From Bugula neritina (lineage: Eukaryota > Bryozoa > Gymnolaemata > Cheilostomatida > Bugulidae), in the NCBI GenBank assembly GCA_964035545.1, contig OZ037765.1, positions 29,438,004 to 29,502,003 on the forward strand: a stretch of DNA of 64,000 bases. Reading direction: 5' to 3'. A model generated the notes under the pieces. It did no database searches. It was not told the DNA's origin and saw only the letters and a list, made by a program, of their open reading frames with translations. Below, piece by piece: positions 14,357 through 27,400 of the stretch. The translations under genes were made by a program, and so were the position numbers. Within the stretch, counting starts at the first letter, position 1. The number at the start of each line of letters is the position of its first letter.

Positions 14357-14470
14357 CGTTCCAAATGTCATCATCACTCAATAGGTTTTTCAGAGTATGA
14401 CCAACCATGGAGGTAAAGTTTTGATTTTTCTGTAAATCATCCTCACTTTCTGCTGCATATCTCCACTGCT
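14357..14470 (-). other. Orphan exon candidate, minus strand
   Basis: 114 nt, open across 37 codons, with an acceptor at ACTTATAGTAG and a donor at GGAACG|GTAAAG. The peptide (QWRYAAESEDDLQKNQ, then MVGHTLKNLLSDDDIWN) has a protein-like composition unlike the surrounding sequence. No partner exons and no recognised family. Confidence 0.3.
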
Positions 14471-17400
14471 CTACTATAAGTGGAAAACATTAAAATATAA
14501 TCAGCATAACATAATTATGTTATTATGATACGTTTATATTCTAGTAGATAATCTACACAGACAATGGATAACAACAAATAACCCTCTCCAAGTGATAATT
14601 TGGGATACGATTTTTTTGTATACAATATCTGTAACAAATTGAACTAGCTGAAGCTGTAAGCTACATACAGCTAGCAATGCAAGGTTTGGGTGTTGCCAGA
14701 CAAATATTTTAATAAGTGCACAAAATCGCCTTTTGCTTGGATGACTTTTGCATTTTGATGACAGTAAAGTCTCAACTTAGTTTTATGCTCATTGATGAAG
14801 AGCAAAGAATGGCATGTGTCAACAAGTGCCTCTGATGCTGTGTGAAGTAACATTAATTATTACAATAGCAATTGTTGTACTGTCTCTATAGATGTCTCTA
14901 TAGAAAGTTATTGACAAATATCTGTTTGCCCTTCACAACACTTTTTCCTAGATTAAGTGCATTTAGAATATATTTTTGTGAATTTCATTCATTCAGTTTT
15001 TGATTAATTACAACATAAAATTCCAGTAGAAATTTGCAACACTTTACTTAAATCTCATGAAGTTCTACATTTTTTGATTATAGATAATTGATCACAAATA
15101 AATTTTTAAATACCTTTATAGCACACAGCAATTTCAAATTAGGTCTAAATTACTGTTTAGAAATACAGCAGATATACCCATCTTTAACCATTCAACCATT
15201 GCATATATATTGTATTCCAGAAAAATTATTATCTATATACTCCCCCTATCTGAACTGCTATTTCTCAGCCCTTCAATCAGGCTTATTCACGCCCTAAACG
15301 CTACTACGGTTGCTCTAATGCAAAATTTACCAATGCAGGTAGCTATTGCGTCATACTTTTCTAGTATAACCTATCTTACCACTGTTGCAGGTCATCAAAG
15401 AGCTGAGCTCCAGTGTTTGTAGATATGGAAACTGAGGCTGAGCGTAAACCAGCCCTATAGAAGCTTATAGTTATTGTGAAGTTTATAGTCTTCGCCTAAA
15501 AGCAAGACTTTGAAGCTGTTAAAAGGCAGCAAATTAACAAAATTATTGAGTTACAGAAATTTCTTATGCTGACTTTCAACCATTTACAGCCCAGCATTTT
15601 AACTAGCTGCACCTTGGGAATATTAAAGCTTATTTCTTGCAACCATCTTCATTTACATGTTTTAAATTAGATTAAGTAAAGCAAGTAAATAAACAGGGTA
15701 TGTTATAAATCTATATAGCACCTTGCATGTATATGATATCACTTCACTGATCAACTTGTACCATAAAGATAGTTCGAGCTGTTGCCTATAAATAAGTTAT
15801 ATTTATAGGTTATATATAATCTACTTATATTTAGATTATAGAAAGTTTAATAAAAGCAACATAGCTGCTACATCTAAATAAGAATTAGGAATTTAGTAAG
15901 GTGCTTTGCATAATCAGCCACTTTTAGCTTTTGTAACATTATGGTCAGTCCACTTGCCAAACTAAGACTCAGATCAATAGAATGTAAAAAAGTATTGCAA
16001 AATTACCAAAATGAGTTTTGATTTAAGTCTAGAGAAGTTAATCTTGTTTATAGTGATAAAGCGATTATAGCTCAGTATATAAACTAAAGATAAAAATATA
16101 ACTAAAGCTGCTGTATTAAGAATGTATAAGATTTAACACAGCACAGAATTTTAAACACTTAATGTGACGTTAAAAACCAGTCAGCTTTTAGCCTCGAATA
16201 TGAAGTACTTTGAACAACAGTTTATATATATTCAGATATCAATATACAGGTGGCGCATTTCACAAGAGTTTTGCGGTGACCAAATCCACCATATCTTGGC
16301 ACATGCAACAAATTGCTAGGTTGATATGTTTTTTCGTAATATTTAGCATTCGTACTTTCCTAGTTTAGATAGAGAGGCAGAGATTTTCTGCGCCACTTTG
16401 AAACGCTGCCTATAATGCATATTGTAATATAATATGTTCAATTTTCTTAGAAATTATTGCATAAATCTTTAATGAGGTTATAGGAATAGGAATCTATAAT
16501 TCAAACAGGTTCTGATGAACCAGGATATGTTTGAACTATAGATCATTCACTTGGTAGTGAAAATCCTGTAAAGATATTTTTTGGCAATCCTAACGAAAAC
16601 ATATAATATAATTCACAAAGCCACAAGGTTCACTGGTGTAACGGACTTTTACTATAATTATTCTGGCATGTCCAACAAAAGTTTTTTGGCAGCTTTTGCA
16701 ACTTATATCCAGAAAGAAATTTGTCACAATGAAAGATTGTAATGTCAGAAGATACTATGACTGTAAGCTTTTATATGCATGTTCAGATACTAGTTAGCAT
16801 AATATGCTTTTTGTAGCTAAAATTATTGTATTGCATCAACACTTCTTGGAAAGTATGAATTCTAGTTGCAGCTAATTATGAATGTATCACACTATACTTT
16901 GGTGGGTCAAAATTGGCTTATATTCATATAAACTACCAGGTTTTCAGCAGAGTTTTTACTTGCTTTAATATGTCATTTATAACATTGTATTCTCCAGGCA
17001 GCCTGTCAATTTTGCTATGAACAGCTATTATATATGAAGTTTTATTTTTGACTGATTTTATCTAAAAAGTGATAAGTTTTATTTTGAAACTAGAATTTTT
17101 GAGAATAATTGCTATTTGTTTCGTAAGAATCAAGTTTGTTTCATAACCAAGGCTTTGTAAAACAAAATAGATGCAAGTAATCGAAAAACTATTATGCAAA
17201 ACTGTATGTATAATAGCAAACAACATGACACTGCATATTATATATTACTATTTAATTGTGTGTCACAGGACTCTGGCAATTTTACAGCCTGCTCAAAGTG
17301 TATATTTTTCTATAAAAATGGGCATAATATCTTTATTATGTTCATATTATAATGCTTATACAGAAATTAATTATAGTATAATAATATTATTACATCACTT

Positions 17401-17581
17401 ACTTCTAATGCCTATTAGAATTGTTGACTTTTTATTTTCTGCACTTGCTGCCAATTAAAGCTTTGTTTGTAAACATGACCGCATTTCCAGTCATTTAGTT
17501 GACCGTGCATCCACATTATAATGCCATTAACTGTATGTATGACGATCAGTGATTGATGCATAGTGGTTCAAACAGTATGGA

Positions 17582-17709
<128 letters not shown>

Positions 17710-18779
17710 ATAATATAACTGATTTCATACAATTTCATTCATACTAATGTTATTATATACCAGTTATATTATAACTCATATATAATAAAAGAAGTATGAG
17801 TGATAATGGTAAAATTAATGAAGATAGTTACAAATAGCACATTCATTTTAGTTGTAGTTAAAGCACCTACAGTAACAAGCTATAAAATCATTTAAATCTT
17901 ATTAATTTCATGTCTCATTTAGTTCCAATGTAAAAAACGGTTTGCATGGAAGTTGTGCCCTCAATAATATTACGCTACTCGTCCTACATTCCCATGAACC
18001 ACAATTATGCTGGAGTTATCAGTTTCTTTAGTTTCAACTGCTAACAAAAAGAAATCGTAATTTGTTATTGGCTATAACTAAAGAACTGCGGCTGTTACAG
18101 CGGCAAGACTATAAAATTTTATCCTTGACCTAACATGCAGAGCTGATTTATAAGCAGCTTTGAATTGGGGGTGATTAAGTGCAACAGTTTAAAATTCTCG
18201 AGTTTTGATTGAAGTTGACATCTAGAAGCTTCAATTCGGCATTCGAGGATCCCAAACTATTACACTCAGTCACTGCCAACTCGCAGCTGCTTATAGAATA
18301 ATGCTAACAAGCAACCTATAAACCCAGAGTTCCTATATCCTATTGAAATAAAGGAGGCTCTACCTGGAACACACGTGAAAGTATAAGTTTCTCAGGAATA
18401 ACTTATGATCAATGAACTCAATAATATTCCAGCTCGGTGCTTATGATTAGCAAAGTTATATAACTTCAATTAAAGCAGCCATTGAATTGGATTTTTAATT
18501 CAGTGGAAGCAACTATAAGTATAATAATAATAATAATTGTCGAAGCATATTGATATTTACTGTTATATTTTATATTAGTAATTTAGTAATTGCTACGTCT
18601 AATACAGCAATCAGTAGCGACTACCTAGTGAGTAGACGTAGTCTTAATCTTATGGCTATAGTGATAGTCTATATTAATTATTATAATGATAATGTATATT
18701 AAATTATTGTTATTAATAATAAAAGTAATAATATTATTAATATAATCAATAATATAATATAACTATAAGTATTACATTT

Positions 18780-19045
18780 AGTATTTACTGGTTTAGTTTT
18801 ACTATTACTATTACTATTAGTATTAGTATTGGTATTAGTATAACTATAACTATAAGTCTATAGACTTAATAAGTATAAGTATAACATTAACTAATAATAT
18901 AACATAAGTATAACTATAAGTAGTATAAGTTAAACTTAATGTTACTGTTTAATCATTAATGTATAACTATAACTTATAGTTATACATTAAATAGTAACAT
19001 TAGGTTTAACTTATAGTTATACTTATGTTATAGTATTTATATTTA
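18780..19045. repeat. TATTAG / TAACTATAAG simple-repeat field with a long palindrome
   Basis: Runs of TATTAG-type and AACTATAAG-type hexamers are followed by an imperfect palindrome at about 18897-19033, centred near 18974. Its arms of about 65-70 nt both contain ATAACATAAGTATAACTATA or its complement. Confidence 0.8.
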
Positions 19046-19431
19046 TCTACAATCACTACATGAACAAAAATAAAATATAAAATTATGGTGATACAATCAC
19101 TCAATAACAATGTGAACATTATTTAATTGTAATGCCTGTTTGGTCTTGCTTGCAGTACCAGAATTATAGTTGTGCATTCAATTGTTCATAAATTTTTAAA
19201 TTCCATAAAGATTCTGTTGAATTAATATTATTCAACTAATTTTAGCTAGTTCACTGAATGCCTTACAATATTATTTAAATAAGATGGCTTTAAATTTTGG
19301 TGTGTCTAAATAAATCAATTAATTGAGTTTCAAACTATTAATATATTCAACTAACAATATAAAACAAGTAAAATATTGTCACTAGTTGTAGAACGATTTA
19401 CCATTCTGCATTCTTCACTTAGGTAAAAGAA

Positions 19432-21329
19432 ATGGTGCCAGGTCTAACCTTTCAAAGGTTATGTCAAAGATGCTTATTTGCTCGATCTGTCACCAGCTAC
19501 AGTTACAAGAAAGCTGTTTCTATACCTTCTCACAATACTGACTTTGGTTTGACTAGATCACTTGCCTCTGTGACTTCTTCAACTCAAATCACTTCTGCTC
19601 AAAGCAGGTAAGATTAAGCTATTATTTCAAATTCAGCCTAGTTTGAATTTGTGTAACAGCGAAAGTTAAATATGTTGAGAAAACATTGAAATAGTTTTTT
19701 TAGTAGGTGCTAATTTTGTGGATTTTCTTAGTTTACTTGCGGAATAAAACTAGTTGCTGCCTTTTGTATGACTAATATGTGCTTCACTGTACAATCCCAT
19801 CATATTTAATGGCATCAAACGCATAGTATATATGACTTCTCTTCCTAAAACATTGCATATGACCATTTACTTATAAACGTTTGAGTTGAAACATTGATGG
19901 TTTGAATACACACAGATGGCTCTTTGGTTTATTTACTTTAGTAGCATCAGATATATTGAATTGAGCACATTTTTAGCTTAAAAGATAACAGATTGAAGCC
20001 CCTCAACACTTTTGACTCAGTTCTGATGAAACTTGGGTTTTTTGGTTTCACCAAAACAGCAAAAGTACAGCTTGAGTCCTCAGCTATAAAGTTATATGTA
20101 TCCTGTACAGAGTATATAGAGTATGATTTGTTCAGACAACGGTTTGGGCTTCCCGACACGTTGGTCTCCTGGGCCCACTTACTCCAGGTAAGTGCTTTTA
20201 ATATTGGCTCAATTTATACTGGTTTTGCGATATTTAAATTGTTCCAGGAAGTGTGTATCAACTTTATTATTTTTGTGACAGTTGCCTAGAGTCTAGATGT
20301 ATGCACCCATTGAATGTCTGTGTCTGAACTATAACAATGTTGAGTACTCTTTAAATGTCGGTTTTCCGTTTGGTTTACTCATAATAATTACCATTTCTAC
20401 TATGGAATGTATCTACCAGAGTTGTAGCATTAAAATAATAAAAAATCAGTGTTGAACGCTGTACATAGCAAGGGGAATTTATTATAATTACAAAAATCAG
20501 TCCCGTTGCTTATGTATTCAATCAGACATTTTTCAAAAGTTTATGTACCAATAAAACTTGCACATAAAAGATTGAAAACCACCTGCTTGGTGCTGTTATG
20601 TGAAACCTTTGTTAGTAAGGCATGTTATGAAGGTGCTCTGATATTTCTTACTAGCTACACATGTGGATGCTTATGGTGAGGCTGAGTAACCACGACAGTG
20701 GACTTGATAAAGATGTGCACTTTCTTATCACCCGAGCAAATTTCAACATGTGGCTTGACATTGAAAAGAGAATAAAGAAGCTAGCCACGGGATCTCTAGG
20801 CAAGAAAGGAATGGTGAACCTTGGTGATCAGTATACAGGTAATTTAATTGGAGTTATCTTCTTCATGGGAATTGGAGTTATCTTATCAAGTATTCATAGT
20901 TGCTCAACTGAGCTTTCACTGACTAAGTAGTAAACAAATAGACATTCAGCCGTTAGACCCCAAGTGCTGTATATTTGTTATGAAGTTAATAGGTATGACA
21001 CTCTGTGTTCTGATTAATTCATCAAAATGTTGGTATTAGACTGCATTTGATATGTTGCAGCCGCGGTGATAGGCTATGATGAAGGGTATTTTACTGATGA
21101 CAAAGTATTGGCGGGGGCTATATGGAGATGTCTGTTAGAAAAAAACCAGCATGTAGAACCCAGGCATTTAGTTGATTTAGTAGACTATGTTCATAAAAAC
21201 CTCCACCATCTTCTTTCAATAACGGATATTGATTTATTGAGTGGTAAAATCTCATTTATTTCCTTCGATAGTGATCAACCTGATCCAACTAAAGACAGGA
21301 AAATTCAACAACTCGTTTCAGCTTTATAA
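19432..21329 (+). CDS. UQCC1: Ubiquinol-cytochrome c reductase complex assembly factor 1
   Basis: Mitochondrial chaperone for cytochrome b in complex III assembly (yeast Cbp3 homologue, ubiquinol-cytochrome C chaperone family). Exons 19432-19607, 19992-20187, 20655-20838 and 21061-21329 join in phases 2, 0 and 1 to give 274 aa; the human protein is about 299 aa. The N-terminus is basic and rich in Ser/Thr and Arg with no acidic start, as expected for a mitochondrial targeting sequence. Diagnostic blocks are FRQRFGLPDTLVSWAHLLQ, LHMWMLMVRL, AAVIGYDEGYFTDDKVLAGA and EPRHLVDLVDYVHKNL, in the family order. The codon split across exons 3 and 4 completes the family's A-A-hydrophobic-G-YDEG motif. 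The first ATG follows an AG (CACTTAG) that could be the acceptor of a 5' UTR exon. It is convergent with TUBGCP6. Confidence 0.93.
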
Positions 21330-21366
21330 AAGCAAAATTTTATTCGTGTTAATTTTTTTGCTATGA

Positions 21367-21372
21367 TTTATT
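21367..21372 (-). terminator. Poly(A) signal candidate for TUBGCP6
   Basis: AATAAA on the minus strand, about 115 nt downstream of the TUBGCP6 stop. A second AATAAA lies at 21339-21344. Both sit just past the UQCC1 stop at 21329. Confidence 0.5.
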
Positions 21373-21484
21373 TGCACTTTTTTACAAAATTCAAAATATA
21401 TTTACATGTGTCTGTACAAAAGTTGTCTTCTCATTCACATAACATGCTCGCTCTATAATGAGGTGGCACCAGAGCACAAATATT

Positions 21485-24400
21485 CTACTGCAGATGACCA
21501 GTTGGTTTGCTGTAGTAGCCATTAAAGTTCAGCATGATTTGTAACTCCTGGAGATGCTGGTTCTTATCAAACTCGGTCATCCTATTCAGTACTGCAATAT
21601 AAGCAATAAACCATTACCTAATATAATGCATTAATATTGATTCCACTATATTTGAAATGTTCCCTTGGAATACAAATTTTACTGCAAAAAAATTACCGCT
21701 AAAATAATTATAATTGCAACAAGCACTTAGGCCATGTTATAAACTTGTATAAAATTTTATTTCTAAAAATTGAAATTTTGTATTATTAGCAGAGCGATGA
21801 TAAATATAATACCAACCAATTATAATAATATCTAATTACTTCATCGATTGCACAAGATACAACGGATGGTTACTTGTATATCCAAAATGTAAGATTCAAA
21901 TATTATATGGGCAACTAATACATCAACACGACAGAATACAGTAAATTCAACAGTATTATAAATAGTAATAACAACAATAACCTACCTTTGTTAAGGAATT
22001 GAGTAAAGTCCCAAAATGGTATGTACGCATTCACAATATTCTGGTATTCTGTGTGAATGAACTCTCCGCTGTCATTCTGCTGCCAATATCCAAGTCTAAG
22101 CAGAGCATGAAACTTGTATATAGACTTGAGTATCCCATCTACAACCTGCTTGATCTGCTGCACTTTGTGAGACAGGAAACACCTGATGGAAATACATAGA
22201 CAAACTTATTGGTCATGTTAATACCTAGTAATTAGTAAAACTAGTTACTACTAAAACCAGTAATTAGTAAAACTAGGTAAATAGTAAAACTACTGAAATT
22301 AATTAATATTGGAACTAGTAACAATTAGTGAAACTAATTACTAGTGAAACCAAATCATAGTAAAACTAGTTACTAGTGGAACTACTGACTAGTGAAACTA
22401 TACTGAGAAAGAGCTAAACACACCTCAACAGACAACGATTGATGAACCTATTGTGACTCTCATACAAGCTGTCCAGATCTTTGACAGACGTCTTCAACTC
22501 CGTCTGAAACTGGTGCCACGAGACTTGAGTTACTTGCAGCGCCAAGTAGCCATGTATAACTTTGACAAAATGCTGCATATCATGTCTACAAAGTAAAGAA
22601 TGCATCATCCGTGTGATTTCTGGATACTAGAGTAACTTTCAGTCACGGGACATTGTGTTAGCTCAACTCTTAGCATGACAACAAGCAACTGCAGAATTCA
22701 AGAAAAACATGAGAAAATACTGTATTAATACAAAACTTTCTAAATTAAGATTTTCTGTTTAAGTTTCAGCAGCGGAAATATAAAGTCAATAGTCTGATCC
22801 CAGTAAAAGCCATTGGTGATGTTAAGAAAGGCATTCAGTCATAATTGCTCCTTTGTCACAATAGAAGCCAGTCCTTGCCTTGCGCGCTTTAAAAACTCCA
22901 TCAGAGTTTCTCACAGGACTGGAGACACCCATGAGTTGTACAAGAGCTCACTTAGCCTAATAGACAGTAGGTCTGTAGACTCTTAGACAAGGTATATATG
23001 CTATAAACTCTAACTAGTTAAATAAGTTATATGTGGTGTAGAGTGTAGACAATCCAATATAAAATACCTGATGAGATGGAGTTGTCTGTACTGTTGAGAT
23101 TCACTGTTTATACTGTGTGTCTGCGTAGATAGCCTCAGAGAATGTAAACTATCAGCCAGCAGGTAAGATATATGCTTCAGACTAATCATAAAAGAAAATA
23201 CCTTCTCGTACATTTCAATATGCTCTGGAGTTATTAGAATATTCATCGGCCAAGGCACCTGAAACAGGAAATGGAAGGGTTAAATTTCGACATAATGGTA
23301 TACTGTCTTTGCCATGAAACTCACGCAGGTTTATAGTCACTATCCGTGTGAGAACCCCGGCTGGAAGGGGTTTTTGTTAAATCGAGCTAAATAAATATTC
23401 AGATGGGGCACAGGAACAATTATGATTGGATGCTCTTCCTAGCATCACCAATGGCCTTTACCAGGTTTGAACCCATGACTTTGTGTTTACTAAGCCAAAC
23501 GCTCTAGCCCCTAGACTACGGCTGCTTTGCCATCTTAAATTTGTTATACCAAAAGTGAACAAAAATGTATATGAATATTGTGTTGATCCAAATTAAATAA
23601 AAAGGAGACAACACTCTAATACTAATAAACTATGTGCTGATTATTTATATTATAAAGAGCAAAAAACTACCTTGTACGTTAATGAGAGCCAGGAAAAGGC
23701 ATTCAGTGTGTAAGTTTCCATCAGCCTTGGTATCTGACCTTTAGAGATAGTAACATTGTCAATAAATTGGTTATCTTTGAGAGGGGCGTGTTGCAAGGCT
23801 TTACTCAGGGTGTCCGTTAGAAAGTACGTAGATATCTGAGGGTGAGTATCATCACACGCGTGTAACTAAAACAATTCAGACGGCGTAAGATTTCAACATG
23901 GAAGAATCAGTGACAATAAATCAATCATCAAAATTAACATGTATGTGAATTCTAATTTATATCCTCGAGTAGACCTAAAAAACAAAGATACATTAGTACT
24001 CACAACAAATAAGCAATATTTTGCGACAAAATAATTTAAAAAGTGAAACCCAATAGTTCAAAAGTCAAATTACTCCTGAGAAGACAAAACAGTCAAGCAA
24101 GTAAAAATTATAATGTGTTACCAAAAATATTTAAATCTTATGTTATGTCTAAAATAATTAATAAAGAGAAATTGGAAATTTAAAAAAATACTAACCTTCT
24201 CAAACAAAGGAGAGGTGAATGCATGACAAAATTCCCCTTTAGCTAGCAACAAGTAGTTGTGGAGTATGCTCATGTGTTTGTCAAAGTCTAACTCTACCAT
24301 AAAATAACTGAGCACAGCCTGGTTGCACATGGATATCCTGCAAATGTTCAATAAAGTGAGGTCAGCCAATACAGCTGACCTTAAAAAGTTGTTGACATTT

Positions 24401-27400
24401 ACCAATTTATTGTTAGTAACATATATAATGTATTCCAGAAACAAAGATTTTCATTGATATTGGACAACTGACAAGGTGCAAAGGCAGATATAAGTGAAGA
24501 ATGTCCTGATGAATTCCTTTCCAACAATTACCCACAGCATTCAAATTATGAAATTATGTAGAAAACCAAAAATGTGCATTGAAAATTATGTTTGAATGAG
24601 TTGCAGTTACACTGACTTACTGAGCATTGATGGCTGGGGCAATGCTCTGATGCAAGAGAGTGGGTAGAGTTACGTGTTCATATAGACAGACTCCTTCGCT
24701 AGACCAGTTGCCATGACTACGTGCGCTAATCAACCAAGAAGGTGGCTTTTCTACAACACAATTTAGATAAAAAAAAACTCAACAGGGCTTCATCTCATCT
24801 CATCTCATCTAATTAATCTCACTCGGAGCGCTTTGGCTCCTTTATCGAGATGCAGTGGTGTATGAACAATTGTTTAGATTATCAGTAGTAAGGAAGAAAA
24901 CTATTTTGTCTACGAGATAAGAATATAGTTAATTATGCTTCGATTCAAAGCTCAATAGCTAGCTACTGCCAGGAGAGAAAGAAAAAAAGAAAGAGAAAAA
25001 AAAAAAAAAGTAAATAAATAAATAGATATACACCGCACAGCTTCAGATGATATAAAGCAGAGTCGGTGTTAAGTGCTTATAATCAGTTAGGCAAAGCAGC
25101 TAGAATCATTAGAAAAGTTTATGGATGCGATGTTCATAGACCCAATTTGATTAGACAACTCCAAAAGCAGCAGCATGCCCTAAACTAAGTCAGCACACGA
25201 CTGCATTAATGCTCATAGGTGATGAGAGTTGAATGCTCCCACTTACTGCATTCAGCATTAAAATCTTTATCATAGTCATCTTTTTCATCAACATCCTGCA
25301 ATCTGATTGGCTGAATAGCAGGCACTAGCAGCTCATCTGAAAGGAAACAGTTTCTATTTAAAATAAAACAAATAATCTAATTACATAACTGCAGTACAAA
25401 AGCTGAGATTTCTTTTGTCTTTTTGAAGTAATCAATATCTGATCTAGATAAACGTGATGGACTATTTCACAAGCAGTAATTAATTTAAAAAATACCCAAT
25501 TGGTGCATAAAGCTACAAGTATTTTTAAATGTTGATTTCAGAAAACACTAAATCCTTTGACCAGTGTAGAGTACGCAATGCATTATATATTGAAAAATAT
25601 GAAAATAAATATTATCATTTCAAATATATAATTTAAATCTTACCTAAACATTAATATATGATACGCTGCCCAAAAGTCAAAACTATGAAATATAAGCAGA
25701 GATGAATAAACTTTCTCACCGTAGGAGTTGTCTTCTTCCTGTGCGGTCTCGTAGTACATGAGGTCTTGTATGCTAGAGTGAGATGCATGTCCCTTCTTGT
25801 TTATTAGACGAAATTTGTTGAGACGTACCTCATTGCTATCCACCATATCTGATTCCATAGTCGCGGACCTCCTTAAACCAACTGGCCTCTATAAACATCA
25901 TGAATTTATAAAAAGCATAAAATTAATACAATCAGCCGTGGTCTAGGGGTTGGAGCGTTTGCTTAGTGAACGCGAAGTTATGGGTTCGAACCCCGACAAA
26001 AGCCATTGGTGATGCTAGGAAAAGCATCCAGTCATAATTGCTCCGGTGTCTCATCTGAATAAGACCTTAGCCCGTTCTAACAAAAACCCTTTCCATCAGG
26101 GTTTCTCACAGGGATAGCAACTATAAACTTGCGCGAGTTTTTTTTATAAAATTAATACAATATAAGTTATAATAATAGGTAGCTATTGATCCAATGTAGA
26201 GACTTAAATCAAATAAACAACTTTATAAAAAAGATAAAAATCAACCCATAAAAAGATATGCTAATGCACGTTTTTTTCTTAATGTTACGTTAAGTTAATT
26301 CTAATTAAAACCTGACCATAAACATACAACTAAGCCGGCAGCTTTTATACACGTAGATGAGCATAAACTCGCTTCATGATATGAAATAGTAAAGAGTTGA
26401 AAAGGTTTATCAGTGAAAATATATTCATTCATTACCCTTCGCCGTATGGCTTTGAGTGCATCTCCATCGGACAAAGTGTCAGTTGAGTAGAATTCTCTTT
26501 GGGGATGAACATGATGACTAATTGGTTTCATTTGGTCTTCTTTCTCCTTCATATTCAGAGTGACTTTTCGCTTTGCTAAAATAGCATTGTAAAACTAACT
26601 AATAGTGTATTTGCAAAACCAAATCATTTGATTACAACATGCAGCTTTTAGGACCAAACCTTTCTATCGAAGATTATTTTAGTAAATTTTGTACACTCAA
26701 CAGTACTCAATACCATTTTACTTTTTTTTATAACAAAGACTTCTAAACTGAAGCGTTTGGTGATTGAGTCATCACCTGGCATGGCAACTTGCAATGAAAT
26801 AAAAAAAACAGTCAATAATCAAATAATGCTTCCTAGCACTAATTAGGCAACTAGCATTGAAAATATTTCAATTTAAATAAAGATTCTAAGCAGTAAAAAT
26901 TAAGCTATAAAATCTTTATTGAAAAACTATTTCGAGTAAAACATCATGTTAAGCAATTCTTTTGATTTAATTTATTCTGTCGGCAGATACTACTAATAAC
27001 ATATCAACATACATCTGGTGACTAAATACTCCTTATCAAAGGTTGTCAGACTAGCATGCTGCCCTTTCACAGACTTAGTGCTGCGTCTAAACGGCACAGA
27101 GGTTAATGGCAGCGAGCCTGATCTCAGCACTTCCTCTAACTGCAAGCTGACATCTGCAGGTGCTGCTGGCGAAGTATAATCTGCAGAGACTGCTGGCGAA
27201 GTATAATCTGCAGATAAAGGTTTATCTGGAGCAGCTAGCAACTGACTAGTAGCAGTCACCGGTAAAGTATTCGGAGTAGAAGTTTGAGGTAAAATAGAAT
27301 CTGCAGAAACTTGTGGAGAAACGTCGCTGGTAGGTTTATCTGCAGAAGTGGCTGAGAAGTCTCCGCCAGGTTTACATGAGTCTATTTCGTCTGCAAGCAC

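Noticed and set aside
15370-15437. Possible terminal exon after a TTGCAG acceptor (VIKELSSSVCRYGN then stop)
   Set aside because: Too short and unsupported by neighbouring exons.
25932-26000. Functional tRNA gene at the A-box/B-box segment
   Set aside because: The cloverleaf is not maintained and the segment is followed by the SINE body shared with other copies.
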